From Burkholderiales bacterium 8X (GTDB taxonomy: Bacteria > Pseudomonadota > Gammaproteobacteria > Burkholderiales > Burkholderiaceae_C), in the NCBI GenBank assembly GCA_902506565.1, contig LR732703.1, positions 2,652,125 through 2,716,124 on the forward strand: a stretch of DNA of 64,000 nt, read 5' to 3'. The notes beneath the pieces are model-generated. The model was not told the origin of the DNA. It ran no database searches and saw only the letters and a program-made list of their open reading frames with translations. Made by a program: the position numbers and the translations under genes. Below are positions 10,812 through 19,963 of the stretch, piece by piece. How positions within the stretch are numbered: the first letter of the stretch is position 1; every line of letters starts with the position of its first letter.

Positions 10812-12593
10812 ATGCCCTTGCCTCCCGCACCCACAAGACGCGCAGCATTGCTTACGCCCGATGCACTCGAATCGACCGTGCGTCCGTCCCCGGCCCGAGG
10901 CACGAGACGGGCTTCCGAGCGGCGCACCGAGGCTTCGCCGCGCCCGGGGTCCCAGTCGATCGAATTGTTCGATGACGACGAACGCGATGGCGGCAGGCCT
11001 GCCAGACCATTGCCGGCCGCGCCAGCCTCGCGATCTCCGGCCGAGGCGTCGCCGGCGCCAGCACCCGAAGTCAACATCCAGATCGAGACCCGGCGTCCGC
11101 CCGCACCGGCCGCACCGCCTGCAGTCACGGCCGCCGCACCCGCGCCTGCCGCTCGCACCAGCAAGCGGGCGAAGGCCTCGGGGGCAGCCAAGCTCTTCGT
11201 CCTCGATACCAACGTGCTGCTGCACGATCCGATGTGCCTCTTCCGCTTCGAAGAGCACGACATCTACCTGCCGATGATCGTCCTCGAGGAGTTGGACGGA
11301 CACAAGAAGGGCACCACCGAAGTCGCCCGCAATGGTCGCCAGACCAGCCGCACGCTCGATGCGCTGGCCGGTGCGCAGGGCGCCGACATTGCGGAGGGCT
11401 TGCGCCTCGACAGCACCGGACACAAGGGTGCGGGCGGCCACCTGTTCTTCCAGACCGTCCCGCTCGAGTACAACTTGCCGGTCAGCCTGCCACAGGGCAA
11501 AGCCGACAACCAGATCCTGGGCGTGGTGCAGGCACTTCGCGATCGCTATGCGCAGGATGCAGCCGGGAGGCCCAAGCGCGAGGTCGTCCTGGTGTCGAAG
11601 GACATCAACATGCGGGTCAAGGCCCGGGCGCTTGGCCTGGCTGCCGACGACTACCAGAGCGACAAGACCCTCGAAGACGGCGACCTGCTGTATGCAGGCT
11701 CGCTGGCCTTGCCGCCGGATTTCTGGACCCGCCAGAGCAAGACGGTCGAAAGCTGGCAAAGCGGCAGCAGCACGTTCTACCGCGTGAGCGGACCGATCGT
11801 GCCGAGCCTCTACATCAATCAGTTCGTGTACTTCGAGGCCGCGGGCGAGCCGAGCATGTATGCACGCGTGACCGAGATCCGCGACCGGACCGCAGTACTC
11901 AAGACCTTGAAGGACTACGGTTCGAGCAAGAACGCGGTATGGGGCGTCAACACCCGCAACCGCGAGCAGAACTTCGCGATGAACCTCTTGATGGATCCGG
12001 ACGTCGACTTCGTCACCTTGACCGGAACGGCCGGCACCGGCAAGACCCTGATGGCGCTCGCATCCGGGCTGACCCAGGTGCTGGACGACCGCCGTTACAC
12101 CGAGATCATCATGACCCGTGCCACGGTCAGCGTCGGCGAAGACATCGGCTTCCTGCCCGGCACCGAGGAAGAGAAGATGGGGCCGTGGATGGGCGCGCTC
12201 GACGACAACCTCGAGTTCCTTGCAAAGGGCGACGGCGGAGGCGCCGGCGAATGGGGCCGCGCCGCGACCAACGAGTTGATTCGCAGCCGCATCAAGATCA
12301 AGAGCATGAACTTCATGCGGGGTCGCACGTTCCTCAACAAGTACGTGATCATCGACGAGGCGCAGAACCTGACGCCCAAGCAGATGAAGACCTTGATCAC
12401 CCGCGCGGGACCTGGCACCAAGATCATCTGCATGGGCAACCTGGCGCAGATCGATACGCCCTACCTGACCGAAGGCTCCTCGGGGCTGACCTTCGCGGTC
12501 GACAAGTTCAAGGGATGGCCGCACGGCGGGCACATCACCCTGGCACGTGGCGAACGGTCGCGGCTTGCCGATTTCGCGAGCGAAGTGCTGTAA
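10812..12593 (+). CDS. PIN domain-PhoH family ATPase (PhoH2 type)
   Basis: A 593-residue fusion of a PIN nuclease domain and a PhoH ATPase, known as PhoH2; mycobacterial members act as RNA helicase/RNases. The first 120 residues are Pro/Ala/Arg-rich and look disordered. The PIN domain starts at LFVLDTNVLLHDP (acidic residue early, ELDGHKKG and VSKDINMRVKA later). The PhoH part has Walker A TGTAGTGKTLMA, the region VGEDIGFLPGTEEEKMGPW and Walker B YVIIDEAQNLTPKQM. No antitoxin-like gene precedes it. It is convergent with dnaB, 19 bases away. The domain assignment is firm; the cellular role here is unknown. Confidence 0.93.
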   Translation: MPLPPAPTRRAALLTPDALESTVRPSPARGTRRASERRTEASPRPGSQSIELFDDDERDGGRPARPLPAAPASRSPAEASPAPAPEVNIQIETRRPPAPAAPPAVTAAAPAPAARTSKRAKASGAAKLFVLDTNVLLHDPMCLFRFEEHDIYLPMIVLEELDGHKKGTTEVARNGRQTSRTLDALAGAQGADIAEGLRLDSTGHKGAGGHLFFQTVPLEYNLPVSLPQGKADNQILGVVQALRDRYAQDAAGRPKREVVLVSKDINMRVKARALGLAADDYQSDKTLEDGDLLYAGSLALPPDFWTRQSKTVESWQSGSSTFYRVSGPIVPSLYINQFVYFEAAGEPSMYARVTEIRDRTAVLKTLKDYGSSKNAVWGVNTRNREQNFAMNLLMDPDVDFVTLTGTAGTGKTLMALASGLTQVLDDRRYTEIIMTRATVSVGEDIGFLPGTEEEKMGPWMGALDDNLEFLAKGDGGGAGEWGRAATNELIRSRIKIKSMNFMRGRTFLNKYVIIDEAQNLTPKQMKTLITRAGPGTKIICMGNLAQIDTPYLTEGSSGLTFAVDKFKGWPHGGHITLARGERSRLADFASEVL

Positions 12594-12612
12594 CTGCGAA
12601 GCGCGGCGTCGC

Positions 12613-14016
12613 CTAGAAATCGACGCCGCCGCTGGCGAGACTTTCGAACTTGGTGATCGGCTTCAGGAAGGCCAGCTTGACCGTGCCGGTCGGGCCGTTG
12701 CGTTGCTTGCTGATGATGACTTCCGCAACGCCCGGCTCCTTGCTGTCCTTGTTGTAGTAGTCATCGCGGTAGATGAACATGATGACGTCGGCGTCTTGCT
12801 CGATGGCGCCGGACTCTCGCAGGTCGCTCATCATCGGCCGCTTGTCGGTACGGGATTCGACCCCGCGACTCAGCTGCGACAGCGCGATGACCGGGCACTT
12901 CAGCTCTTTCGCGAGCATTTTCAACCCGCGCGAAATTTCGCCCACTGCCGTTGCGCGGTTCTCGTCGTTCATGCTGCTCGAAACGCTCATGAGCTGCAGG
13001 TAGTCGACCACGATCAAGCCGAGCTGGCCGCACTGCCGCGAAAGCCGCCGGGCATTCGCGCGCAACTCGCTGGTCGTGAGGCCCGGCGTTTCGTCGATGT
13101 GCAGCGAGATGTTGCGCAGCTTCTCGATCGCTTCCGTGAGACGCGGCCATTCATCGTCCGTCAGCTTGCCGGTTCGCAGGTGCGTCTGGTCGATGCGGCC
13201 GATCGATCCGACGATGCGAACGGCCAATTGAGAGGCGCCCATTTCCATCGAGAAAACCGCGACCGGGAGGCCCTCGTTCAGGGCGACATGCTCCGCGATG
13301 TTGATCGCCAATGCGGTCTTGCCCATCGACGGGCGTGCGGCGAGCACCACCATGTCGCCCGCCTGGAAGCCGGAAGTCATGCGATCGAGATCGATGAATC
13401 CGGTGGGCACGCCGGTGATGTCGTTCGGGTTGTCCGCCATCTCGGTGACCCGGTCGAGCAGTTCGACAACCAGCGAATCCATGCCCTGGAAGCCCTGCTT
13501 CATCCGGCTGCCTTCTTCGCCGATGTTGAAGATCTTCTGCTCCGCCTCGTCGAGGATCTTGTCGACCGCCTTGCCCTGGGTGTTGAAGGCGTTGGTCGCG
13601 ATTTCGTCGCTCGCGCTCACCAGCTTGCGAAGGATCGAACGTTCACGGACGATTTCGGCATAGCGGCGGATGTTGCTCGCGCTCGGAACGTACTGCGCCA
13701 GCGAATTCAAGTAGACCAGGCCACCGACGTCGCTCGCCTCTCCGAGATTCTGGAGATGCTCGAACACGGTGATCACGTCTGCCGGCTTGCTCGCATTGAC
13801 GAGACTCGCGATGGCCGCATAGATCAACTGATGCTCATGCCGGTAGAAGTCCTTGGCGACCAGGAGATCGCCCATGCGATCCCATGCGCCGTTGTCGAGC
13901 AGCAGTCCGCCGAGAACGCTCGATTCGGCTTCGATCGAGTGAGGCGGAATGCGAAGCTGGGCGACCTGCCGATCACCTGCAGACGCGTTGTCGGAATACG
14001 AAAAAACAGCTGACAT
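12613..14016 (-). CDS. dnaB: Replicative DNA helicase DnaB
   Basis: Hexameric 5'-3' replicative helicase, 467 residues, normal length with no intein. The N-terminal DnaB domain starts at QLRIPPHSIEAESSVLGGLLLDN; the RecA-like domain has Walker A ARPSMGKTALAINIAEH, Walker B LGLIVVDYLQLM, and the GEISRGLKMLAKELKCPVIALSQLSR and MSDLRESGAIEQDADVIMFIYRD motifs. It follows rplI on the same strand, 183 bases away, beyond the rplI terminator, so it probably has its own promoter; a perfect DnaA box lies 60 bases upstream of its start. Confidence 0.98.
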   Translation of the reverse strand: MSAVFSYSDNASAGDRQVAQLRIPPHSIEAESSVLGGLLLDNGAWDRMGDLLVAKDFYRHEHQLIYAAIASLVNASKPADVITVFEHLQNLGEASDVGGLVYLNSLAQYVPSASNIRRYAEIVRERSILRKLVSASDEIATNAFNTQGKAVDKILDEAEQKIFNIGEEGSRMKQGFQGMDSLVVELLDRVTEMADNPNDITGVPTGFIDLDRMTSGFQAGDMVVLAARPSMGKTALAINIAEHVALNEGLPVAVFSMEMGASQLAVRIVGSIGRIDQTHLRTGKLTDDEWPRLTEAIEKLRNISLHIDETPGLTTSELRANARRLSRQCGQLGLIVVDYLQLMSVSSSMNDENRATAVGEISRGLKMLAKELKCPVIALSQLSRGVESRTDKRPMMSDLRESGAIEQDADVIMFIYRDDYYNKDSKEPGVAEVIISKQRNGPTGTVKLAFLKPITKFESLASGGVDF

Positions 14017-14075
14017 GAACTTCCTTGCAACCGCGCATCCTAAGCCGCGGCCATCAATGCGTCATTGGACAAGCT

Positions 14076-14084
14076 TGTGGATAA
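14076..14084 (-). promoter_or_regulatory. Perfect DnaA box upstream of dnaB
   Basis: Read on the minus strand this is TTATCCACA, the exact high-affinity DnaA box. It lies 60 bases before the dnaB start codon in the 183-base gap between rplI and dnaB. A single 9-mer can occur by chance, but its position suggests DnaA control of helicase synthesis. No cluster of boxes or AT-rich unwinding region is seen, so it is not an origin. Confidence 0.5.
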
Positions 14085-14132
14085 GCGGTGATCTTGTTGT
14101 GCGCGGCAAGGTACAACCACCGGCCCAAAAGC

Positions 14133-14152
14133 AAAAACCGCCCGAAGGCGGC
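14133..14152 (-). terminator. Intrinsic terminator after rplI
   Basis: On the minus strand GCCGCC and GGCGG(T) pair across a TTCG tetraloop (core stem 14138-14142 with 14147-14151) and are followed by a five-T run. It ends the rpsF-priB-rpsR-rplI transcript before dnaB. Confidence 0.85.
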
Positions 14153-14199
14153 TCTTGATGATCGCTCGCGCCAAAGGGCGCGATCAGGCAATCAGGCGA

Positions 14200-14652
14200 T
14201 CAGGCGCTTTCGCCGTAGACCGTGACGTTGATGTCGACAACGACGTCGGTGTGGAGTGCCACGCTGACGGTGCTGTCGCCAACGGTCTTGATCGGGCCAT
14301 TCGGCATGCGAACCTGAGACTTGGCGACCTTGTAGCCCAACTTGTCGAGCTCCTCGGCGATGTCCTGGTTGGTGACCGAACCGAACAGTCGACCATCGAC
14401 GCCGGCCTTCTGCGTGACCTTGACGGTGGTGCCGCCGAGCTTCTCGCCCTGGGCTTGCGACTCGGCCAGCTTGGCAGCCGCGGCTTTTTCGAGCTCTGCG
14501 CGCTTGGCCTCGAACTCGGCCATGTTGGCGCTGGTCGCCCGACGAGCACGGCCCGTGGGGATCAGGAAGTTGCGGGCGAATCCGTCCTTGACCTTGACGA
14601 CTTCACCGAGGCCGCCGAGGTTGACGACCTTGTCCAGAAGAATGACTTGCAT
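14200..14652 (-). CDS. rplI: 50S ribosomal protein L9
   Basis: L9, 150 residues. It has the N-terminal globular domain [32 protein letters not shown], which carries the 23S-binding surface, a long connecting helix ([21 protein letters not shown]), and the C-terminal domain ending in TVYGESA. It is the last gene of the S6-PriB-S18-L9 operon, 15 bases after rpsR. Confidence 0.98.
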   Translation of the reverse strand: MQVILLDKVVNLGGLGEVVKVKDGFARNFLIPTGRARRATSANMAEFEAKRAELEKAAAAKLAESQAQGEKLGGTTVKVTQKAGVDGRLFGSVTNQDIAEELDKLGYKVAKSQVRMPNGPIKTVGDSTVSVALHTDVVVDINVTVYGESA

Positions 14653-14667
14653 GGTGCCGATCCTGAC

Positions 14668-14952
14668 TTAGATGCTGCGGTGCTGGTCGGTGTACGGCAG
14701 CATGGCAAGAAAACGGGCGCGCTTGATCGCGGTGTTGAGTTGACGCTGGTAGAAGGCACGGGTGCCGGTCAACCGGGCGGGAATGATCTTGCCGTTCTCG
14801 CCGATGAAGTCACGCAGCGTGTCGATGTCCTTGTAGTCGATCTTCTTGACGCCGGCGACGGTGAAACGGCAGAAGCGCTTGCGCTTGAAAAGCAGCGACT
14901 GGGTGTTGCGCTTCGGGCGCTTGTCTTTGTTGAACTTCTTGAAAGCGGGCAT
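14668..14952 (-). CDS. rpsR: 30S ribosomal protein S18
   Basis: S18, 94 residues, a little longer than the E. coli form because of a basic N-terminus ([21 protein letters not shown]). The conserved core is [29 protein letters not shown] and [34 protein letters not shown]. The ATG at 14952 is the only start giving a normal N-terminus. S18 binds as a dimer with S6, whose gene heads this operon. Confidence 0.98.
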   Translation of the reverse strand: MPAFKKFNKDKRPKRNTQSLLFKRKRFCRFTVAGVKKIDYKDIDTLRDFIGENGKIIPARLTGTRAFYQRQLNTAIKRARFLAMLPYTDQHRSI

Positions 14953-14969
14953 GTAGCACCTCTTGAAAA

Positions 14970-15269
14970 CTAATCTTGCTGAAAATCTTGGACGTGTAGA
15001 GCCGGATGTTTCGCCTTGCCCCGCGTCGCCAGGAAGCCACTGAATTGCCAGCAACTTCCGAGCGGCTGCCTGGCGAGCCTTTCGGCCACTGTGCCGAAGG
15101 CGACGGCCTGGATGGCCATCTTGACTTGCCGGGCCTGTGCAGCCTCAGTGACCGTGGACTCGTGCTCGATGCGCAAGTCGACGGCAGGAAGGCCGGCGGG
15201 CGTAAAGCGTAAGGTTCCCAGTTCGACGACGCGAGCGCTCAGCCTCAGCTGATTGATCGCATCGCCCAC
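14970..15269 (-). CDS. priB: Primosomal replication protein N (PriB)
   Basis: A 99-residue OB-fold single-stranded-DNA binding protein for PriA-dependent replication restart. Sequence features: [33 protein letters not shown] and [33 protein letters not shown], matching the PriB/SSB-like fold. Its place between rpsF (12 bases upstream) and rpsR (17 bases downstream) is the classical proteobacterial position and supports the call. Confidence 0.94.
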   Translation of the reverse strand: MGDAINQLRLSARVVELGTLRFTPAGLPAVDLRIEHESTVTEAAQARQVKMAIQAVAFGTVAERLARQPLGSCWQFSGFLATRGKAKHPALHVQDFQQD

Positions 15270-15281
15270 TCACACTTCCAA

Positions 15282-15656
15282 TTAATTGTTGTTGGCGGCG
15301 TATTCCGCCTGCTGCGCCTTGCGGGCTTCTTCCCGCTCGACGGTCTTCATCATCGACGACGGTCCGGTATCGGCCTGGTCCTTGACGACGGTCAGGTGGC
15401 GGAGGACGGCATCGTTGAACTTGAACGCGTGTTCGAGTTCGGCCATGACGGCTTGCTCGGCCTCGATGTTGACGCAAAGGTAGTGCGCCTTGTTGAGCTT
15501 GTTGATCTGATAGGCCAGCTGACGACGGCCCCAGTCTTCAACGCGGTGGACCTTGCCGCCGCCGGCCGTGATGAGGCCCTTGTAGCGCTCCAGCATGGCT
15601 GGAACTTGCTCGCTTTGATCCGGATGGATCAGCAAAATGATTTCGTAGTGACGCAT
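15282..15656 (-). CDS. rpsF: 30S ribosomal protein S6
   Basis: S6, 124 residues: [52 protein letters not shown] and [19 protein letters not shown] are family signatures. The C-terminal tail ([31 protein letters not shown]) is charged and probably flexible. It is the first gene of the operon, with AGGAG just upstream of the start and a TATAAT promoter element plus a leader hairpin further up. Confidence 0.98.
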   Translation of the reverse strand: MRHYEIILLIHPDQSEQVPAMLERYKGLITAGGGKVHRVEDWGRRQLAYQINKLNKAHYLCVNIEAEQAVMAELEHAFKFNDAVLRHLTVVKDQADTGPSSMMKTVEREEARKAQQAEYAANNN

Positions 15657-15690
15657 GAGGCTCCTTGTGGATCTTCCGTAGAAGGGTTAA

Positions 15691-15720
15691 GCCACCCGCA
15701 GCGTCGAAGAGCGGTGTGGC
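15691..15720 (-). promoter_or_regulatory. Candidate S6:S18 autoregulatory leader hairpin of rpsF
   Basis: In the 5' leader of rpsF, minus-strand GCCAC pairs with GTGGC and inside it CCGC pairs with GCGG, leaving a single bulged A and an 11-base loop. Known S6:S18 leader elements mimic the 16S rRNA site and contain a conserved CCG next to a stem; an ACCG is present here at the bulge. The position, 34 bases before the rpsF start, fits. This is a structural inference by eye, not a covariance-model match. Confidence 0.45.
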
Positions 15721-15735
15721 AAGGCAAAGCCATAA

Positions 15736-15760
15736 ATTATAGCAGTGCAGCAGGCACTGC
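15736..15760 (-). promoter_or_regulatory. rpsF promoter -10 element, with inverted repeat just upstream
   Basis: A consensus TATAAT (minus strand, 15736-15741) gives a predicted leader of about 72 bases for rpsF. Immediately upstream a perfect 7-bp inverted repeat, GCAGTGC and GCACTGC (15742-15748 and 15754-15760), spans the spacer; it may also act as the transcript end of the upstream gene at 15767. No clear -35 hexamer is visible. Confidence 0.5.
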
Positions 15761-15766
15761 GATTGG

Positions 15767-16288
15767 CTAGTTGCCGAGGGCGCGGTCGAGTTCCTCGGCC
15801 TTGACGTTGCCCACCGCAGCGCGAATCTTCGGCGCGAGGGCAAGCAATTCGTCGAGCGATGAACTGGCCTCCACGGCCAGGTTCAGCCTGAACCCTCGGA
15901 GGCCCAACGACGCGGTGAGCCGCGTTGCAATCGGATAGGCGTCCTGGTACTTCTGCTGCGGGGTACGCGTTTGCTGCGGTGCCTCGTCGGTGCCCGGCTG
16001 AAGAGCAGGAAAAGCCTGCGAGGAATCCGAACCCGGAAGCGCAAACGAACTTCGGTTTGCCGAGGCTTGCTCGATGGACGAAAGCCCAGCGATCGGCGAA
16101 TCCGCGACCAAGCCCAATTCGATCATCTCCTCGATGTCTTGCCGCGTGATGCCGACACCGGTGGCCAGCACGTCCGGAATGGAGCGCCTGCCGTCAAACA
16201 AGATAAAGGCAGACCGTTGGCGAGGGGTGAGCCTGATGCTTCGATCCTTGAGCACCTGGTGCCCATACTCGGTTTTCACGAGATTCAT
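15767..16288 (-). CDS. Unrecognised conserved-looking protein, 173 residues
   Basis: I do not recognise a named family. Residues 1-60 (MNLVKTEYGHQVLKDRSIRL, then QRSAFILFDGRRSIPDVLA and GITRQDIEEMIELGLV) resemble the small winged-helix-like domain found at the N-terminus of several proteobacterial proteins that begin with a resting-state and DGRRS-type motif. A Ser/Pro/Gln-rich linker (about 65-105) leads to a C-terminal region (YQDAYPIATRLTASLGLRGFRLNLAVEASSSLDELLALAPKIRAAVG) that looks folded. There is no signal peptide or membrane segment. It lies upstream of rpsF on the same strand but is separated by an inverted repeat and promoter. The coding potential is convincing; the function is unknown. 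Confidence 0.75.
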   Translation of the reverse strand: MNLVKTEYGHQVLKDRSIRLTPRQRSAFILFDGRRSIPDVLATGVGITRQDIEEMIELGLVADSPIAGLSSIEQASANRSSFALPGSDSSQAFPALQPGTDEAPQQTRTPQQKYQDAYPIATRLTASLGLRGFRLNLAVEASSSLDELLALAPKIRAAVGNVKAEELDRALGN

Positions 16289-16491
16289 GCTGGCCTCTCG
16301 GCGGCGCGTGAGCAGCGCACACACCAGGTGCCCACTTGCGATACGCCAATAAAGATGCCCCCCTGCGGCTGCAAAGTCTGACACCTGAATGAATTTTGTT
16401 TCAGGTCGGGCAATTCGTCGAGCCGTGCAGATTGAGGATTTTTCACGGTCGGCGGGCCTGGCGCAAGCGCCGATGCCCGCCGACGAATGCA

Positions 16492-18885
16492 CTAGCGCAC
16501 CGCGAGTTGCTTCCAGGTCTCGATCACGCTGTCCGGATTGAGCGAGATCGACTCGATCCCGACCTCCGCGAGCCACAGGGCAAAGTCGGGATGATCGCTC
16601 GGGCCTTGGCCGCAGATGCCCACGTACTTGCCGCTCGCCTTGCAAGCCAGGATGACCTTGTGGAGCAGCGCCTTGACCGCAGGATCTCGCTCGTCGAAAT
16701 CCGAGGCCAGGAGTTCGAGCCCCGAATCTCGATCGAGGCCGAGCGTGAGCTGGGTCAGGTCGTTCGAGCCGATCGAGAAGCCGTCGAAGAACTTGAGGAA
16801 CTCCTCCGGCAAGACCGCGTTGCTGGGAACCTCGCACATCATGATCAGCTTGAGCTCGTTCTCGCCGCGGGTGAGGCCGTGGTTGGCAAGCAAGCTGGTC
16901 ACGCGCTCGGCCTGCCCCAAGGTACGCACGAATGGAACCATGATCTGGACATTGGTCAGCCCCATGTCGTTGCGGACCCGCTTGAGCGCCTCGCATTCCA
17001 TGGCGAAGGCTTCACCGAAGTCTTCGCTCAGATAGCGGGCCGCGCCACGGAAGCCCAACATGGGGTTTTCTTCCTCCGGCTCGTACCGGCTGCCGCCGAT
17101 CAACTTGCGGTACTCGTTCGACTTGAAGTCCGATAGCCGCACGATCACCGGCTTGGGCCAGAAGGCCGCGCCGATGGTCGCGATGCCCTCGGCCACCTTG
17201 TCGACGTAGAACGCCCGCGGCGAGGCGTGACCGCGGGCAACCGACTCGACCGCCTTCTTGAGGTCGGCGTCGACGTTCGGATAGTCGAGGATCGCCTTCG
17301 GATGCACGCCGATGTTGTTGTTGATGATGAACTCGAGTCGGGCGAGGCCGACCCCATGATTGGGCAACTGCGCAAAGTCGAAAGCCAGCTGCGGATTACC
17401 GACATTCATCATGATCTTGATGTCGACTTCCGGCATTTCGCCTCGCAGCACCTCGGTGACCTCGGTCTCGAGCAGGCCGTCGTAGATGAAGCCGGTGTCG
17501 CCCTCGGCACAACTCACCGTGACCAGGGTTCCCTCCTTGAGGAGGTCGGTGGCGTCGCCGCAACCGACGACCGCCGGGATCCCGAGTTCGCGGGCAATGA
17601 TGGCGGCATGGCAGGTGCGCCCGCCCCGGTTGGTCACGATGGCCGCAGCGCGCTTCATGACGGGTTCCCAGTTCGGATCCGTCATGTCGGTCACGAGCAC
17701 GTCACCCGCTTGGACCTTGTCCATTTCGTTGATGCTGTTGACCAGGCGGACCGGGCCGGTACCGATCTTCTGACCGATGGCACGGCCCTCGGCCAGGATC
17801 GCTCCGCGTCCGAGCAGCTTGTAGCGCTGCTCCGCCTTGCCACGTTGCTGGCTCTTGACCGTCTCGGGACGTGCCTGGAGGATGTACAGCTCGCCGTCGG
17901 TGCCGTCCTTGCCCCATTCGATGTCCATCGGACGGCCGTAGTGTTCCTCGATCACGAGCGCGTACCTGGCCAGCTTCTCGACATCCGCATCGCTCAACGA
18001 ATAACGATTGCGCTGCTCGGCCGGAACGTCGGTAGTCTTGACCAATTTGCCAGTTGCAGCCTTTTCCGCGGCGTCGGCAAACTCCATCTGGATCATCTTC
18101 GAACCGAGATTGCGCCGGATCAACGCGCGATTGCCGGCCCGGAGCATCGGCTTGTGGACATAGAACTCGTCCGGATTGACGGCGCCCTGGACCACGGTCT
18201 CTCCGAGGCCATAGCTCGACGTGATGAAGACAACGTCCTCGAAGCCGGACTCGGTGTCGATCGTGAACATCACGCCGGCTGCACCGAGATCGCTGCGCAC
18301 CATTCGCTGCACGCCTGCGGAGAGCGCCACGACATCGTGCGCAAAACCCTTGTGGACCCGATAGCTGATGGCGCGATCGTTGTAGAGGGAGGCGAACACT
18401 TCCTTCATCTTGTGGAGGACGTCATCGATGCCGACCACATTGAGAAACGTCTCCTGCTGTCCGGCGAAGGAGGCATCGGGCAGGTCTTCGGCAGTCGCAG
18501 ACGAGCGCACCGCAAAGGATGCCGCCGGATTGCCGGCGCTGAGTTTTTCGAAGGCGGACGCGATCGCTTGCTGAAGATCGTCGGGAAAGGGCTGCGCCTC
18601 GACCATCGCCCGGATCTCGGCGCCGGCCTGTGCCAGGGCCCGGACGTCTTCGGTGTCCAGCGTGCTGAGGCGCTGATTGATGCGGTCGGCAAGGCCATCA
18701 TGAGCGAGAAACTGGCGAAACGCGTGCGCGGTCGTCGCAAACCCGGTCGGCACCTTCACCCCTTGGGGCAATTGGGAAATCATCTCTCCAAGACTGGCAT
18801 TCTTGCCGCCGACCGACTCGACATCGGTCATTCTTAGATTCTCGAAAGGCACGACCAAGGCGGTCGACTCGAACAGTGCAGACAT
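16492..18885 (-). CDS. ppsA: Phosphoenolpyruvate synthase
   Basis: A 797-residue enzyme (normal length) making PEP from pyruvate and ATP for gluconeogenesis. The N-terminal ATP-grasp domain has [38 protein letters not shown] and DIEWGKDG; the swivelling phosphohistidine domain has the catalytic His in [25 protein letters not shown]; the C-terminal TIM barrel has [34 protein letters not shown] and [15 protein letters not shown]. It is divergent from ppsR, which controls it by threonine phosphorylation. Confidence 0.98.
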   Translation of the reverse strand: MSALFESTALVVPFENLRMTDVESVGGKNASLGEMISQLPQGVKVPTGFATTAHAFRQFLAHDGLADRINQRLSTLDTEDVRALAQAGAEIRAMVEAQPFPDDLQQAIASAFEKLSAGNPAASFAVRSSATAEDLPDASFAGQQETFLNVVGIDDVLHKMKEVFASLYNDRAISYRVHKGFAHDVVALSAGVQRMVRSDLGAAGVMFTIDTESGFEDVVFITSSYGLGETVVQGAVNPDEFYVHKPMLRAGNRALIRRNLGSKMIQMEFADAAEKAATGKLVKTTDVPAEQRNRYSLSDADVEKLARYALVIEEHYGRPMDIEWGKDGTDGELYILQARPETVKSQQRGKAEQRYKLLGRGAILAEGRAIGQKIGTGPVRLVNSINEMDKVQAGDVLVTDMTDPNWEPVMKRAAAIVTNRGGRTCHAAIIARELGIPAVVGCGDATDLLKEGTLVTVSCAEGDTGFIYDGLLETEVTEVLRGEMPEVDIKIMMNVGNPQLAFDFAQLPNHGVGLARLEFIINNNIGVHPKAILDYPNVDADLKKAVESVARGHASPRAFYVDKVAEGIATIGAAFWPKPVIVRLSDFKSNEYRKLIGGSRYEPEEENPMLGFRGAARYLSEDFGEAFAMECEALKRVRNDMGLTNVQIMVPFVRTLGQAERVTSLLANHGLTRGENELKLIMMCEVPSNAVLPEEFLKFFDGFSIGSNDLTQLTLGLDRDSGLELLASDFDERDPAVKALLHKVILACKASGKYVGICGQGPSDHPDFALWLAEVGIESISLNPDSVIETWKQLAVR

Positions 18886-19010
18886 TCAAAAGCTCCGGAA
18901 GTTAAAACTGGGTCGCCTGCGTGCCGCCGCCATGCGTGATCGTTCTTCTTGCTCGAAGCTGGTGGGGGCGCGCATCTGGAAAGAGGTCCGAGCTTGTCAA
19001 CAACGCGGGT

Positions 19011-19039
19011 TTGACATCGGATAATCCGACGAATTGTAG
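19011..19039 (+). promoter_or_regulatory. Possible ppsR promoter
   Basis: A perfect -35 TTGACA at 19011-19016 is followed after 17 bases by TTGTAG (19034-19039), a poor -10. The leader would be about 35 bases. It is kept as a weak call because the -35 is exact and lies in the divergent ppsA-ppsR gap. Confidence 0.3.
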
Positions 19040-19081
19040 GCGTCGGCTCTTCGGGCGCTTCGCAGGACAAGGCCGCCAATC

Positions 19082-19903
19082 ATGCACACACGCACCGTGT
19101 TTTTCGTCTCCGACGGCACCGGCATCACTGCCGAAACCTTCGGCAATGCCGTCCTGGCCCAGTTCGAGATCAAGCCGCGCCATATCCGGCTCCCGTTTAC
19201 CGACACGGCCGACAAGGCCCATCAAGCGGTCCGGCGAATCAACCACACCGCGGAGCTCGAAGGCGTCCGCCCGATCGTCTTCACGACCCTGGCCAACATG
19301 GAGGTGCTGGAGGTGATCGAGAACGGCTGCAAGGGCATGCTGCTCGACATGTTCGGCACCTTCGTCCGGCCGCTCGAGATCGAGCTTGCCATGAAGTCCA
19401 ATCACCGGATCGGCAGGTTCAGCGACGTCAGCAAGAGCAAGGAATACAACGCCCGCATCCAGGCGATCGATTTCAGCCTGGCGCATGACGACGGCCAGAG
19501 CAATCGCGACCTGGACGGAGCCGACGTCATCCTGGTGGGCGTGAGCCGAAGCGGCAAGACCCCGACCTCGCTCTACCTCGCGATGCAGCACGGGCTGAAG
19601 GCGGCCAACTACCCGCTCATTCCGGAAGACTTCGAAAGGCGGCAGCTCCCCCCTGCCCTGCTGCCGCATCGCAAGAAGATGTTCGGTCTCACCATTCAAC
19701 CGGACCGGCTCGCCGAGATCCGCAACGAACGCAGGCCGAACTCCCGCTATGCCAGCATCGAGAACTGCCGCCACGAAGTGAGCGAGGCAGAAGCCATGAT
19801 GCGCCGCGCCGGCATTCGATGGCTCTCGACGACCACCAAGTCGATCGAGGAGATCGCGACCACCATCCTGCAGGAACTGCGGCCCGAACGCCTGACCTAC
19901 TGA
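19082..19903 (+). CDS. ppsR: PEP synthase regulatory protein (ADP-dependent kinase/Pi-dependent phosphorylase)
   Basis: A 273-residue bifunctional regulator (DUF299 family) that inactivates PEP synthase by ADP-dependent phosphorylation and reactivates it with Pi. Family features: [24 protein letters not shown] at the N-terminus, the P-loop [16 protein letters not shown] near residues 152-168, the [17 protein letters not shown] segment and [32 protein letters not shown] at the end. The gene is back-to-back with ppsA, its substrate, a common proteobacterial arrangement. AGGA precedes the ATG. Confidence 0.97.
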   Translation: MHTRTVFFVSDGTGITAETFGNAVLAQFEIKPRHIRLPFTDTADKAHQAVRRINHTAELEGVRPIVFTTLANMEVLEVIENGCKGMLLDMFGTFVRPLEIELAMKSNHRIGRFSDVSKSKEYNARIQAIDFSLAHDDGQSNRDLDGADVILVGVSRSGKTPTSLYLAMQHGLKAANYPLIPEDFERRQLPPALLPHRKKMFGLTIQPDRLAEIRNERRPNSRYASIENCRHEVSEAEAMMRRAGIRWLSTTTKSIEEIATTILQELRPERLTY

Positions 19904-19905
19904 TG

Positions 19906-19943
19906 AAAAAAGACCTGGCGCCGGATCGAACCGGGGCCAGGTC
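19906..19943 (-). terminator. Intrinsic terminator after ahpF
   Basis: On the minus strand an 8-bp stem, GACCTGGC with GCCAGGTC (19936-19943 with 19912-19919), is followed by a six-T run (19906-19911). It also lies just past the ppsR stop on the other strand and could serve both convergent genes, but the T-run favours ahpF. Confidence 0.8.
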
Positions 19944-19963
19944 CTTCGCAGGGGCGGCGACGA

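Noticed and set aside
10086..12533. Antisense reading frame of 815 codons opposite bcp and the PIN-PhoH gene
   Set aside because: Covers two confident genes on the other strand and has an implausible His/Arg/Ala-rich composition.
19011..19025. TTGACA followed closely by GATAAT as a promoter
   Set aside because: The two elements are only 3 bases apart, too close to work together as -35 and -10.
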